DNA from: VXPW01 sp965115815
GTDB taxonomy: Bacteria; Pseudomonadota; Alphaproteobacteria; TMED109
DNA length: 64,000 nucleotides
Assembly: GCA_965115815.1 (NCBI GenBank)
Contig: OZ220465.1
Coordinates: forward strand, 186,001 to 250,000
Direction: 5' to 3'
Shown: in pieces, positions 40,447 through 49,184 of the stretch
How positions within the stretch are numbered: the first letter of the stretch is position 1
Layout of the letters: each line of letters starts with the position of its first letter
Program-made: the position numbers and the translations under genes
The notes under the pieces: model-generated
What the model saw: only the letters and a program-made list of their open reading frames with translations
The model's database searches: none
Told to the model about the DNA's origin: nothing

Positions 40447-40875
40447 CTACTTACGCCAACTCCCTGACCATAGACCACGCCATATTCGTACGATCCGTGA
40501 TCGAAGAGCCCGACGGCTCCGTGTTGAGTCCAGCAAACGGGCCCGCTCGCCGTCGACATACTCCGAATGACGACTTGGATCGATCCCCTCCAACCAAATC
40601 ACCGCGTTATCCCGTATCACGTAGTGGCTGCCGCAGCCGGAATTGGCCCACACGGATCCACCCGTAGGACCGTCCAGCGAGACCGACTTCCCATCGAAGT
40701 GAACGTGCCATCGACTGGGGTGGAGGGACAGCACCGTCAGATCGCCGCATCCGCAAGGGCAGCGCAGGTTGACAGTCCGATGTTTGTGGCTGATCCAAAG
40801 CTCGCCGGTTTTGATTTGGTCGAACTTGGGCAGCACCTCTACGAAGACAGGGCAGAGTTTCACGGGCATTCTCAC
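40447..40875 (-). CDS. DUF6527 protein of the ubiquitin-like operon
   Basis: 142 residues. A zinc-ligand cluster LRCPCGCGDLTVLSL is followed by DGPTGGSVWANSGCGSHYVI and RDNAVIWLEG. DUF6527 proteins typically show CPCGC, then PS.G.W..PC.SHYWI...  and a Trp. I recall that DUF6527 members in bacterial ubiquitin-like operons act as proteases that process or remove the ubiquitin-like protein; this is from memory and is not proved here. The ATG overlaps the ThiF stop (ATGA), so the two are coupled. The last 25 residues are Arg-rich and may not be conserved. Confidence 0.78.
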   Translation of the reverse strand: MRMPVKLCPVFVEVLPKFDQIKTGELWISHKHRTVNLRCPCGCGDLTVLSLHPSRWHVHFDGKSVSLDGPTGGSVWANSGCGSHYVIRDNAVIWLEGIDPSRHSEYVDGERARLLDSTRSRRALRSRIVRIWRGLWSGSWRK

Positions 40876-42074
40876 CGCGAGTCATTCGCTCTGACACTGA
40901 CAATGCGCGGGGTTTCGAGTCGGAATTTATAGAGGAACGAAGCCGACTCCGACACATACTGCTCCGTGCGGCGCCGCCACTCCATCACGGCGAGCGACGC
41001 CGCCAACGCGTTCACTTCCGGTAACTGGACGTTGTGATAGCCGGGCACACTGCCCTCGATTCTAGCGTTCGGTATGGCCTCCTTCCATGCCTCAGACCCA
41101 GCGGCATAGGCGCTTGTCGTCACGGCGCCTCTAACAGCGCAGTCTTCCAGCGCTATGCTCACGCCCGAATCTATAAACGGAACCTTCGTCTCAGAGAGTG
41201 CGCAGTAGACGGCATCCTGACGCGACGAATCGCCGTTGGTCAGCTGGTCGATACACACGAATGCATAGTCGATGGGGTGTGCCGACAGAAACTTGCCGAA
41301 AATTGACGGACTGTCTACCCGGACAGCGTGCGCGTGGATGCCTTCCCGGAGAGGTGTATACTTGGAGAAGTAGTAGTCTACTTTGCGCAAATGTTCCTTT
41401 TTGCACGACTCAACCTCCTCGGCTGTAGGTGCACCGGGCGCACGCATCAAATTGTGCCAGTTAACGTCGTCTGAATCCAGTAGATGAATTTCCTTCACGG
41501 GTGTTTTTGCGACAAGATCGAGGACGTAGGCGCCTGTTCCGCCCAGACCAATGATCGCAATCCGTTGACTACGGATGCGATCCTGAACCGGCCTCAACGC
41601 CGCTCGTGCCTCGAACGTGTTGGGTATCTTGAAAGGCTCCTGCTTCGCTAGAGAAGCGGTTTCGGAGTAACCGGCCTCCGACACGGCCCCGACGATCTGC
41701 TTCGCGTAGCGGTGAATCAAGTCATCCACCGACCCATCCTCCTCCGGACTGCCTTGCCCACCTTTCTTGATGGAAATGATCGACCAAGTCTTTCCATCGC
41801 CGGCGATGTAGTTCTCGATCGGGGTTCCATCCGCGTGGTACACGCGCCCGTCGAGTTCTTCGTCAGTGATGATCCGCACCGCATGGATCGCGTCGCCTAT
41901 CTGATCATTCGGCTTCCCGTTCGCGCGGTCGTACGACTTCTCTATAGTGCAAGTGCCCACGCCCCTGTCTGCAAGGAGACAAGGCACCCCCACGGCCCGG
42001 ACGACATCGGAATCGACTCTGATGCTAAACCCGGCCTGCTCACCGAACGCTTTGAGGCGATTCCTACGAGACAT
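40872..42074 (-). CDS. ThiF/E1-like activating enzyme with N-terminal E2/DUF6791-like domain
   Basis: 400 residues. The first 160 residues (MSRRNRLKAFGEQAGFSIRV, then VPCLLADRGVGTCTIEKSY) resemble the DUF6791/E2-like domain found in front of ThiF in bacterial ubiquitin-like operons. The E1 adenylation domain has the ATP loop IAIIGLGGTGAYVLDLVAKT (GLGGTG at 176-181), LLDSDDVNWHNLMRAPGAP with the Asp and Arg of E1 enzymes, DYAFVCIDQLTNGDSSRQ, FIDSGVSIALEDCAVRGAV with a candidate crossover residue, and an end helix. The Cys in EDCAVRG or a Ser nearby could be the acceptor. The start overlaps the upstream Ubl gene by 11 bases. Confidence 0.85.
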   Translation of the reverse strand: MSRRNRLKAFGEQAGFSIRVDSDVVRAVGVPCLLADRGVGTCTIEKSYDRANGKPNDQIGDAIHAVRIITDEELDGRVYHADGTPIENYIAGDGKTWSIISIKKGGQGSPEEDGSVDDLIHRYAKQIVGAVSEAGYSETASLAKQEPFKIPNTFEARAALRPVQDRIRSQRIAIIGLGGTGAYVLDLVAKTPVKEIHLLDSDDVNWHNLMRAPGAPTAEEVESCKKEHLRKVDYYFSKYTPLREGIHAHAVRVDSPSIFGKFLSAHPIDYAFVCIDQLTNGDSSRQDAVYCALSETKVPFIDSGVSIALEDCAVRGAVTTSAYAAGSEAWKEAIPNARIEGSVPGYHNVQLPEVNALAASLAVMEWRRRTEQYVSESASFLYKFRLETPRIVSVRANDSR

Positions 42075-42312
42075 GCTCGGGGTCGACCGAAAAGCTTGTG
42101 CCGTCCTTGACTTTAACATCCTTGCCCGGCAAGAGAACACCGTCCTCGTCCTTGAAATCGTCTTTGTAGTCGATGCCGGGTGTACCGATGATGTGCTTGT
42201 TCTCTGTCTTGTGCAGCTTGTTCCAGATCTTTACGACCTCGGCATAGTTAACAATATGGCCGGGGACTTTGTACACTTGACCGCTCACGTAGATCTCCGT
42301 GTCGCCATTCAT
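42064..42312 (-). CDS. ubiquitin-like protein (multiubiquitin-type single domain)
   Basis: 82 residues beginning MNGDTEIYVSGQVYKVPGHI, then VNYAEVVKIWNKLH, GTPGIDYKDDFKDEDG and VLLPGKDVKVKDGTSFSVDP, ending EHVS. The pattern I.V.G..Y.V....I.Y.EVV followed by G.L.PG..VKVKDG..F.V matches the bacterial multiubiquitin family (PF14452). One domain is present rather than the tandem domains of many members, and there is no C-terminal Gly-Gly. If conjugation occurs, the tail after SVDP would have to be processed, which the DUF6527 partner could do. GGAG lies 13 bases upstream; an in-frame ATG at 42378 would add 22 residues. Confidence 0.78.
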   Translation of the reverse strand: MNGDTEIYVSGQVYKVPGHIVNYAEVVKIWNKLHKTENKHIIGTPGIDYKDDFKDEDGVLLPGKDVKVKDGTSFSVDPEHVS

Positions 42313-42739
42313 CGTTTTACTTCTCCGATTGTTGGAGGTTGAAGGGAATTCGAACCACTCGGCCCAATTGTACATCATGGCAACCCGATGTTCGTCGAAG
42401 CACGGGTGGGTCTTGGCGCTCCGCGCTTCCCGGCGCCATAATCTCCGACCTCAATCCGGGCTCGCACGGCATGATCTCCGTGTAACAGCAATGCGCCTCT
42501 GCCGTACGAACTCCGCCGCCCCTTCGGTCAGATCCAGGGTTCTCCGAAGGCCAACGAATCTCGTCACTGCATCGCCGCCCTCGATACCAGTGTATTGTTG
42601 GGCAGCCTGATGGCGCGACGGTCCGACCCACCTTGTCACAGGTGCCGCGGTGATCTATCGTGTATGCCCATGCAGTCCACGGGCAGATAGCCTTACGCGG
42701 TGCTGACGAGATCCATTGATGCATGCGTCTCACTGAGAT
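42313..42739. other. divergent control region between the Ubl operon and the XRE/ImmA genes
   Basis: About 430 bp with no supported gene. It contains the promoters of both directions and the palindrome listed next. It is somewhat less GC-rich near 42720-42780. Confidence 0.5.
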
Positions 42740-42759
42740 TGTTGTCCGTACAGACAACA
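42740..42759. promoter_or_regulatory. candidate XRE operator TGTTGTC-N6-GACAACA
   Basis: A perfect 7-bp inverted repeat with a 6-bp spacer, 34 bp before the XRE start codon. The TTGT..ACAA arm type is common for XRE/Cro-family repressors. Its position suggests autoregulation and perhaps control of the divergent Ubl operon. Confidence 0.65.
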
Positions 42760-42793
42760 TAAGCCACCGCGGCCGCATGTCAAGGGGAGAGCG

Positions 42794-43177
42794 ATGTCGT
42801 TCGGCTACACGCTGAGGAGGTTCCGGGAAGCCCGTGGTCTGAGCTTACGCGAGTTCGGCAAGCTCTGCTGAATCGGCCACGCGTACATCCACCGGCTCGA
42901 ACGGGAGGAAAAGACGGCTCCCTCCGAGCAAGTGGTCGACACCTTCGTCCGCACCTTGAAGCTCAACTCTCGAAGGGCGCGCCTGCTGCGCCTGCTGGTC
43001 GGGAAGACGATCAACCGTACCCTCATCGACGTGTTCATCGAAGACGAGCAGCGACCGCTGGACCTACTAGAGCCTGCTCACCAGATGAGCTTCCGGGGAA
43101 CGCGCCCTGAAGCCAAGGACGACTGGCGCCGGCATTTCGATCGTTTGGCTCGCCTGTTCGATGAAGACGACGAATGA
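42794..43177 (+). pseudogene. XRE-family regulator with an in-frame TGA
   Basis: Reads MSFGYTLRRFREARGLSLRE, then FGKLC, then TGA (42869-42871), and continues in the same frame as IGHAYIHRLEREEKTAPSEQ and VVDTFVRTLKLNSRRARLLR to a TGA at 43177, directly before the ImmA ATG. Without the internal stop the 127-residue protein is a typical XRE repressor. The stop falls in the turn of the HTH. It is a single substitution away from sense (for example GGA or CGA). An AGGGGAGA RBS precedes the start. Loss of the repressor may derepress the module. Confidence 0.8.
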
Positions 43178-44059
43178 ATGGACGAGTTCCCGACGATTCT
43201 CAGTGCTCGCCAGTTCCTTCGGGACGCTGGCAACGACTCTGTGCCCGTCGACGTCGGGCGCTTGGCTGCGGCAGCCAACGCGAAGATCAAGGTCGCTTAC
43301 GATCTCGCCGACGATGAATCTGGCCAGACCACCCGGTTCAAAGGAACACACGTCATCATCGTCAACGGCAATCACACGGAGGGGCGGCAGCGCTTCACCG
43401 TGCTTCATGAAATCGCCCACATCGTTCTTGGACTGCCTTCCCAGCACCACGGCTCGACGCTCAAGACCGACGTGCTTCTCCGGTACGGACGGCGACCCGA
43501 GGAAGAAGTGCTTTGTGATGTTTTCGCTGCCGAGTGCCTGCTTCCTTACCACCCGTTTGCCGAACAAGTCGCCGACTCGGAAATCTCCCTGAATGCCGTG
43601 AAGTCGCTTGCCCGAGAATACAAGGCATCATTGACCACGACGGGATCGAGATTCGCTCTGAATGCGAGAGAGCCCTGTGCGTTCGTCCTCAGCGAGAACG
43701 GGCGGATCCGTTATGTGTCCCGGTCGAAATACCTGAATGAGCTGAAGGGATGGATCAATTTCAACGCCTCTGTGCCGCAAGGCAGCGTCGCGCAGCGCCT
43801 GATCGAGGGTGGTCCGAAGATCGAGGATTACGACGAACTCCCAACAGATGTCTGGTTCGACGGAGGCGTCAGGAACCGACCATTGATTGCTGAGGAAGCC
43901 ATCCTCCTGCGGGACTGGAATCAATGTCTTTCACTCATCTGGTTTGACGAGCGCCTGACACCAGTCCGGGAGCGCCGGGACGAGGATGAAAAGGTTGAGC
44001 CTTTGCTCCAACAGCTTGACGGTACACTACCGTGGCCATCCAGAAGTCGCCGTGGATAG
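43178..44059 (+). CDS. ImmA/IrrE family metallopeptidase
   Basis: 293 residues starting one base after the XRE stop. FTVLHEIAHIVLGLP carries the HEXXH zinc site (77-81), and EEEVLCDVFAAECLLPYHPF the third ligand helix. Proteins of this family cut XRE repressors in response to stress signals (as ImmA cuts ImmR), which fits the gene pair. The C-terminal part (YDELPTDVWFDGGVRNRP) is a GAF-like or unknown sensor domain. Divergent from the ubiquitin-like operon, it may control it; that is an inference. Confidence 0.88.
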   Translation: MDEFPTILSARQFLRDAGNDSVPVDVGRLAAAANAKIKVAYDLADDESGQTTRFKGTHVIIVNGNHTEGRQRFTVLHEIAHIVLGLPSQHHGSTLKTDVLLRYGRRPEEEVLCDVFAAECLLPYHPFAEQVADSEISLNAVKSLAREYKASLTTTGSRFALNAREPCAFVLSENGRIRYVSRSKYLNELKGWINFNASVPQGSVAQRLIEGGPKIEDYDELPTDVWFDGGVRNRPLIAEEAILLRDWNQCLSLIWFDERLTPVRERRDEDEKVEPLLQQLDGTLPWPSRSRRG

Positions 44060-44634
44060 GTGCGGCTTCTGGCGACATTTGACGGCGATTCCTGCGTGAT
44101 TTGACGATACTTTTTTGCCATTGCGCTGTCTCTCCGGGGACTGTTGCCGGAGTTGTTCAGCTCTCCTCCGTGACGTTGTGGGCTAGCCAGAGGCCAGCCC
44201 AGTGCGAACGTAAGCGAACCCTGTTTGTCATGCAAAGGCGGTTGGGCGCGGTGGCGAGCTCTTCATGTCGAGTGATCCTCCGCCGAGATGCGCCGGTCTT
44301 TCTTCCATCACTCTCCGGTCTGGCTTTTTCTTGCGTAGCGTAAATTTCATTCAGCCGCCGCTGCCGTTCCAGCAAGCTTCATTCCGCAACGATGACGAAA
44401 AGCAGCGAGGCGATTTCAAGCACGTCTCTCGGCCGGATGCCGTAGCGTTCGGCCACAAAGCGCAGGGCGGACGGAACGTGGCGCGACATCAACCGCTGCA
44501 TCCTGGGTAAGGCCCAACGGCGGTCGATTTGCCTCCGGGTCGGGCGGCGTTGTCAGCGTGCCCCACTCGACGACGAGTGCCTTGCCCAAGTGATCTGCCC
44601 CCGTCGACTGGTCCAGGGTGAATATTAGGTCCTG
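44060..44634. other. stretch without a recognised gene
   Basis: Between the ImmA gene and transposase relics. Minus-strand readings contain short blocks such as QRRLNEIYATQEKAR, but I cannot place them in a family. Confidence 0.4.
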
Positions 44635-44835
44635 TGGACGGATTTGATCAGGATGAAGGCGGCGGTGAATGCGACGAAGAAACTGAAGTTTGTGGCCGTT
44701 TTTTCGCAACGCAAGGCGATGCGTTTGAAGCGTTTGATCTTGCCGACGGCCTGTTCGGCGCGGGCGCGGGGGCCGTAGAGCGCCCTTGCGAACCACTTCG
44801 GCCTGTTTTGATGTTCCTGATCGGCGATCTGGGAG
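44635..44835 (-). pseudogene. IS5-family transposase, C-terminal remnant
   Basis: The minus strand reads NRPKWFARALYGPRARAEQA, then VGKIKRFKRIALRCEKTATN and FSFFVAFTAAFILIKSVHRT. This is the C-terminal end of the IS5 subgroup whose members finish with ALRCEKTA...FILIKSVHT. The part around the catalytic Glu (RAEQAVGKIKRFKR) is present. It belongs to a different IS5 subgroup from the element in hsdS. Confidence 0.85.
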
Positions 44836-44875
44836 GTGTGCGGATGGTAGTATGAGCTATTTCTTGCAATGAGTT

Positions 44876-45030
44876 GAGCGCAATCAGGCGCGCCGCGGCC
44901 ATGTACATCCTGATCGGCACCGCTAGGCTCAACAAGGCCGATCCTCAGGCTTGGCTCGTCGATGTGCCCGCCCGCATCGCCGGAACGCCGCAGAGCCGGC
45001 TCGACGGGCCCTTTCCCTGGAACTGGCGGG
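44876..45030 (+). pseudogene. IS66-family transposase, C-terminal remnant
   Basis: Reads AAAMYILIGTARLNKADPQA, then WLVDVPARIAGTPQSRLD and PFPWNWRDD. This is the classical IS66 (TnpC) C-terminal tail (IGTAKLN..DPQAWL...LPWNW). It is of a different subgroup from the two complete IS66 copies here, whose transposases end NGKAADILNEHYGQPDPNKG. Confidence 0.8.
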
Positions 45031-45109
45031 ACGACCGGCAACCCGATCAGGGCGCATGGCCAAAGACCCTGCCTGGCGCTCCCCGATCAGCTCGACGTCC
45101 GCGACAAAC

Positions 45110-46459
45110 TCAGATCTCTATACCCTGCGGTCTTCGGCGGATGCTTGCATCCGATCGCTCCGGATCCCCGGTTCTGCCCCGAAGAGGAACCCCCTCCCCC
45201 TCTGGCGCAATTGGCTTTCCGGGACCCGGGAGCCCGGGCGTGGCAGCCGACACATCGCCGTGTTCCGCCTCGTCCGGCATTGGAGGCGCCTCCGCCCTGT
45301 ATCCCATGGCGCGCGCGATGACGGCCGCGGCCTGCGCGGCGGCGTCCCGCAGCGCGCCGTCGTCGAGATGGGCGTAGATCGCGGTGGTCTCCCGCTTGCG
45401 GTGTCCGAGCAGCCGCCCGACGGTGGTGAGCCCGACGCCGTTCATGACGCCCTGCGAGGCCCAAGTGTGGCGGCAGTCGTGGATGCGAAGACCCGGAAGC
45501 CCCGCCTCGTCGCGTATGCCGACCCAGAAAGTATAGAGCCTTGCCGTCGTGAGGTTGTCGGGAAACACCCGCTCCCGGCCATCCGGTCGCGGCAGTTCCG
45601 CGATCAGCCTTGCCGCTTCCGGCCCCAGCCAGATGGTGCGCGGCCCGGTCTTGGAGTCTTCGATGCGCGCGCTCGCGCCGTCTCCGCCCAGCTCTCCGAT
45701 CTCGTCCCACCTGAGGTTGATGACTTCGGAGAGCCGCGCCCCGGTGAGCGTCAACAGCCGGATGGCCGCCACCGGCCAGGGATGCTGTTCCCGGTGGCGG
45801 TCGAGCACCGCGCCGAGACGCTCCAGCTCTTCGCGGCTGAGATAGCGCGCGACAGGCTTGCGGGGGTTCTTCACGATGTTGGCGCAGGCGTCGGGGACAT
45901 GCTCGCCGATGTCGCCCCACTGCCGGGCCGTCCCGAGCATGGCGCGGAGTATCTCGAAGGCGCGGTTGGCGGCGCCGGGCCTGTCCGCGCTGGCGGCGTC
46001 GAACCATGCCGAGACCCGCGCATGGTCGATGGCGTCGAGCCGGAGCCTGCCGAAATGCGGCATCAGGCGGTTCTTCAGGTAGATGTCGAAGGTCTCGAGC
46101 GAGGACGGCTTCCAGCGGTGTTTCCGCCGCGAGCGGTAACGGGCGGCGAAGTCCCGGAACAGCGGCGCCTTCTCCTTGCGCGGCGGCGTCACGTCCTCGC
46201 CGCCCCACAGGCGGGCGAGCACGGCCGCGCCTTCCCGGCGGGCTGCGTCGAGAGGCAGTTCGGGGAAGCGCCCGAGGGTGATCTTGCGCATGCGTCCCCG
46301 GACGCGGGTCTGGACGATCCAGGACCGGACGCCGGAGGGCTGCACCCTGACCCCGAAATGCGCCAGCAGATTGTCCCACAGGGTGTATTCCCGTTCCGCC
46401 GGCTTCGCGGCGGCGACGGCCTTCACGGTGAGCCGGACACGATGCCTGCCGCCGCTCAT
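45110..46459 (-). CDS. tyrosine integrase 2 of the tandem pair
   Basis: 449 residues with a DUF4102-type N-terminus (RVRLTVKAVAAAKPAEREYT, then WDNLLAHFGVRVQPSGVRSW). A SAM-like core-binding domain follows. The catalytic domain has LTLTGARLSEVINLRWDEIG (Arg), EDSKTGPRTIWL (Lys), RIHDCRHTWASQGVMNGVGL (His, Arg), LLGHRKRETTAIYAHLDDGA (His, Tyr). The C-terminal 60 residues beyond the Tyr are low-complexity and may be read-through. It overlaps integrase 1 by ATGA. Confidence 0.88.
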   Translation of the reverse strand: MSGGRHRVRLTVKAVAAAKPAEREYTLWDNLLAHFGVRVQPSGVRSWIVQTRVRGRMRKITLGRFPELPLDAARREGAAVLARLWGGEDVTPPRKEKAPLFRDFAARYRSRRKHRWKPSSLETFDIYLKNRLMPHFGRLRLDAIDHARVSAWFDAASADRPGAANRAFEILRAMLGTARQWGDIGEHVPDACANIVKNPRKPVARYLSREELERLGAVLDRHREQHPWPVAAIRLLTLTGARLSEVINLRWDEIGELGGDGASARIEDSKTGPRTIWLGPEAARLIAELPRPDGRERVFPDNLTTARLYTFWVGIRDEAGLPGLRIHDCRHTWASQGVMNGVGLTTVGRLLGHRKRETTAIYAHLDDGALRDAAAQAAAVIARAMGYRAEAPPMPDEAEHGDVSAATPGLPGPGKPIAPEGEGVPLRGRTGDPERSDASIRRRPQGIEI

Positions 46460-47589
46460 CGCCCGCTCTCCTTCCCGGTCATGGCCTCGTGGACGATGCC
46501 GGAGATGCGCCCGGCCGCCTCGCGGACATGCTCGTCGGCGAGATGGGCGTAGCGTTCGGTGGAGGCGGTATCGGCATGGCCGAGCAGGCGGCCGACGGTG
46601 TAGAGGTCGAGGCCGCTCATCACGGCATGGGAGGCGAAGGTATGCCGGCAGTCGTGGATGCGCACATCGTCCAGCCCGGCGAGACCGCGCAGCTTCTGCC
46701 AGCGCAGGCCGAGGTCGGTCATCGGGCCGTCGCCCTTCCCGTTCGGGAAGACGAAGCGTCCCTCGCGCGGCAGGCCAGTCAGGACGGCCCGCGCGGGCGG
46801 GGGAAGCTGGAGCGCCTTCGGTCCGGTCTTGGAGTCCGGCAACACCGCGCGGGTGTCCCGCATCCAGTCCCATTGCAGGCCGGCGATCTCGGACGACCGG
46901 GCGCCGGTGAACAGCAGCAGGCGGATGGCGGCGGCCTGCCGGTCCTCGGCATGGTCGAGGACGAAGCCGAGGCGCTTCAACTCGTCCAGGGACAGGAACC
47001 GCTCGCGCGGCGCCGTCCTGTAGCGCCGCATGTTGCGGCAGGGGTTGGAGCCCTGCGGGCGAAGGTCCCATAGCTCCGCCTGGCGCATCATCACCGAGAG
47101 CACCGGCAGGGTCCGGTTGGCGCTGCCGGGGGTTCCGCTGAGGGAATCGAACCAGCGCCGCACATCGGCGCGGTCGATCTTCGCGACGGGCATCGCGCCG
47201 AAGAAGGGCACGAGGCGGCGCTCGATCAGATGGGCGTTGGCCTTCCTCGTGGAGGGTTTCCAGCGCCGCCCCTGGCGGCGCATGAAGTCGGCCGCGAAGT
47301 CGGCGAACAGCGGCCCGGTCTCGCGGTCGGCCCCGGCTTCGGCGATGGCGGCAAGGGCCTTCTCCCTCGCCTCGGCGGCGGTCATGTCGTCGGTCGTGCC
47401 GAGGATCGCCCTGGGCGCGCCGAACTGGCGTGAGGTCCAGACGAAGAAGGTCTTCGTTCCGTTCCCGGCGACGGTGAAGCCGAAGGCGGGCAGGTCCCTG
47501 TCGATGACGGTCAGGCCGTATCGTCCGGGTTTCTTCTCCCTGAAGGTGCGGCGGACCGTCCGCTCGTTGATGGGGGCATGGATGCGCAT
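46456..47589 (-). CDS. tyrosine integrase 1 of the tandem pair
   Basis: 377 residues from MRIHAPINERTVRRTFREKK. DUF4102-like N-terminus (YGLTVIDRDLPAFGFTVAGN, then FGAPRAILGTTDD), core-binding domain (RWKPSTRKANAHLIERRLVP), and catalytic domain with LLFTGARSSEIAGLQWDWMR (Arg), PDSKTGPKALQLP (Lys), RIHDCRHTFASHAVMSGLDL (His, Arg), LLGHADTASTERYAHLADEH (His, Tyr). GGAGA lies about 13 bases upstream. Overlapping tandem recombinase genes are a known layout of some integrative elements. Together they probably mobilised the 24-47 kb island. Confidence 0.9.
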   Translation of the reverse strand: MRIHAPINERTVRRTFREKKPGRYGLTVIDRDLPAFGFTVAGNGTKTFFVWTSRQFGAPRAILGTTDDMTAAEAREKALAAIAEAGADRETGPLFADFAADFMRRQGRRWKPSTRKANAHLIERRLVPFFGAMPVAKIDRADVRRWFDSLSGTPGSANRTLPVLSVMMRQAELWDLRPQGSNPCRNMRRYRTAPRERFLSLDELKRLGFVLDHAEDRQAAAIRLLLFTGARSSEIAGLQWDWMRDTRAVLPDSKTGPKALQLPPPARAVLTGLPREGRFVFPNGKGDGPMTDLGLRWQKLRGLAGLDDVRIHDCRHTFASHAVMSGLDLYTVGRLLGHADTASTERYAHLADEHVREAAGRISGIVHEAMTGKESGR

Positions 47590-49184
47590 GGGCGTGTCTC
47601 CGTTGTCTGTTCCCTCGGGCGCCGTCCGTCCCGGGGGAACGGAACGGCGCTCCTGAACGGACAACGCGACCCGCGCGCGAAACCGCGGTCAGAGGCCGGG
47701 CCAGGCCCAACCGTCTGTCACGCAACGGAAAACTGCCGACCGATGCAGGCCGGCCGGGCCTCGCTCCCTGCATCAAGGATGCGTCGGGTGTGTGCGGACC
47801 GGTATCCGGAGCGGCGGGCAGCGCCTCCGCGGGAGGCCGTCACACGCCTGTGCGAACGGCCCAAGCCGGTGGGCCTTCGCCCCGGCCGTCCTCGTCGGCT
47901 GCCGTGACCCTGCGGGTCCCGGCGCATCGTCAACGGTCGGCATTCCGGCAATCCGCCGGTGCGCGAACGCGTGGGCCGGTCGTGACGGCGCAAGCGGGGT
48001 TGCCGGATTCGGGCCGCGACCGGGAATGCGCATGCCTTCGGTCCGGCCGAGGCACCCCGGCCGTGCGCGAACCCCCGATCCCGTGGACATTCGTTCATGA
48101 AGGCAGGGTTCGGCAATGTCGATCAGGGGCCATTAGCGCAGTGCGGTGCACGGGAGGGAGCACGATCCGGCCCGGCCCGCGAAGGACCGGACGAGCCAAG
48201 AATATCGATTGTCACAGGCCGGGACGGAATGACGGCGAGCAAGGATGAGGCCGCCGGCAGGTGGCGGCAAACTTCGGAGATCCCTGAACTTTCGGTCGGA
48301 GAAGCTGCTGCTCCGCTGACCGCCCGATTCGGCGGTCCCGCGAACCAACTCAAGGGCACCCGGCTGCCAGCCCGCGTTCCATCGCCAGCCAAGGTCCGCC
48401 GTGCACGGTGACAGGACATGAGTCCTCGACAACGATCCCGTGAACCATCAGGTCATGGTACTTGGGGGGGGGGGTCGGACACCCGCGCATCCCGGTGCCG
48501 ATGCTCCCGCGGTCCGCGGGTCGGGCGGAAGGCGGAAAGCGATGGAGCGCCAAGGACGAATCCGGGGCCGACAACGGCATGACGAGCATTCTGCCCCATT
48601 GAAAACGAAGTGGTCAGCCCCACCGATCGACTCTGGTTGGTCGCCAACCGACAAAAGTACTCCTTGCCGGGAGAGCAAGCTCCAATGCGAGACTGTCGCC
48701 CCTCCCCGCTGACCCTGCACCCATTGCTGAAAAAGGACGCTTGGTGGAACGGAGTCCGGATCCCCAATCGGGTGGCTGTCTCACCGGATGTGCCGTGGAA
48801 GGTTCGGAGTCTGCCTTGATGGAACGCGTGGTCGGGCCGGTATCACGCACTGGCGTCAGCCCGCACGGCCACGATGCAGGCCACCAGATGAACCCATTGT
48901 CCGACAGCGGTGACCCATGCTGCCCGGATTCCTGCCAGCGCCGCGTCGAACTCGCGACAGGATTCCGGTCGATGCCTGTCCCCGCCGGCACTGGTCCCCA
49001 TTCCGTGCCTTCGGTTGCCATGGCCTGCGCGCCCATCGCGTGGGAGCCGCCGTCCGTTTCAAATCCCCCGGCGTCCCCAGGACAATCCGCCGGCATTCAC
49101 CGCCCGTGCGCCGGACGCGCTACGGCCCTGTTGCCCTGCCTGCGCCCCGTCTGTACTGCGATGCCGTGGCGAGGAGAGTGTCGG
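47590..49184. other. 1.6-kb stretch without a recognised gene
   Basis: I read all frames and see no family signature, tRNA or att-like direct repeat, although an attachment site would be expected near the integrases. A run of ten G lies at 48464-48473. Confidence 0.4.

Noticed and set aside
47590..49184. tRNA gene or attachment site for the tandem integrases
   Set aside because: I looked for a cloverleaf with TTC-type T loop and CCA-like end and for direct repeats and found none by eye; a tRNAscan run would decide.
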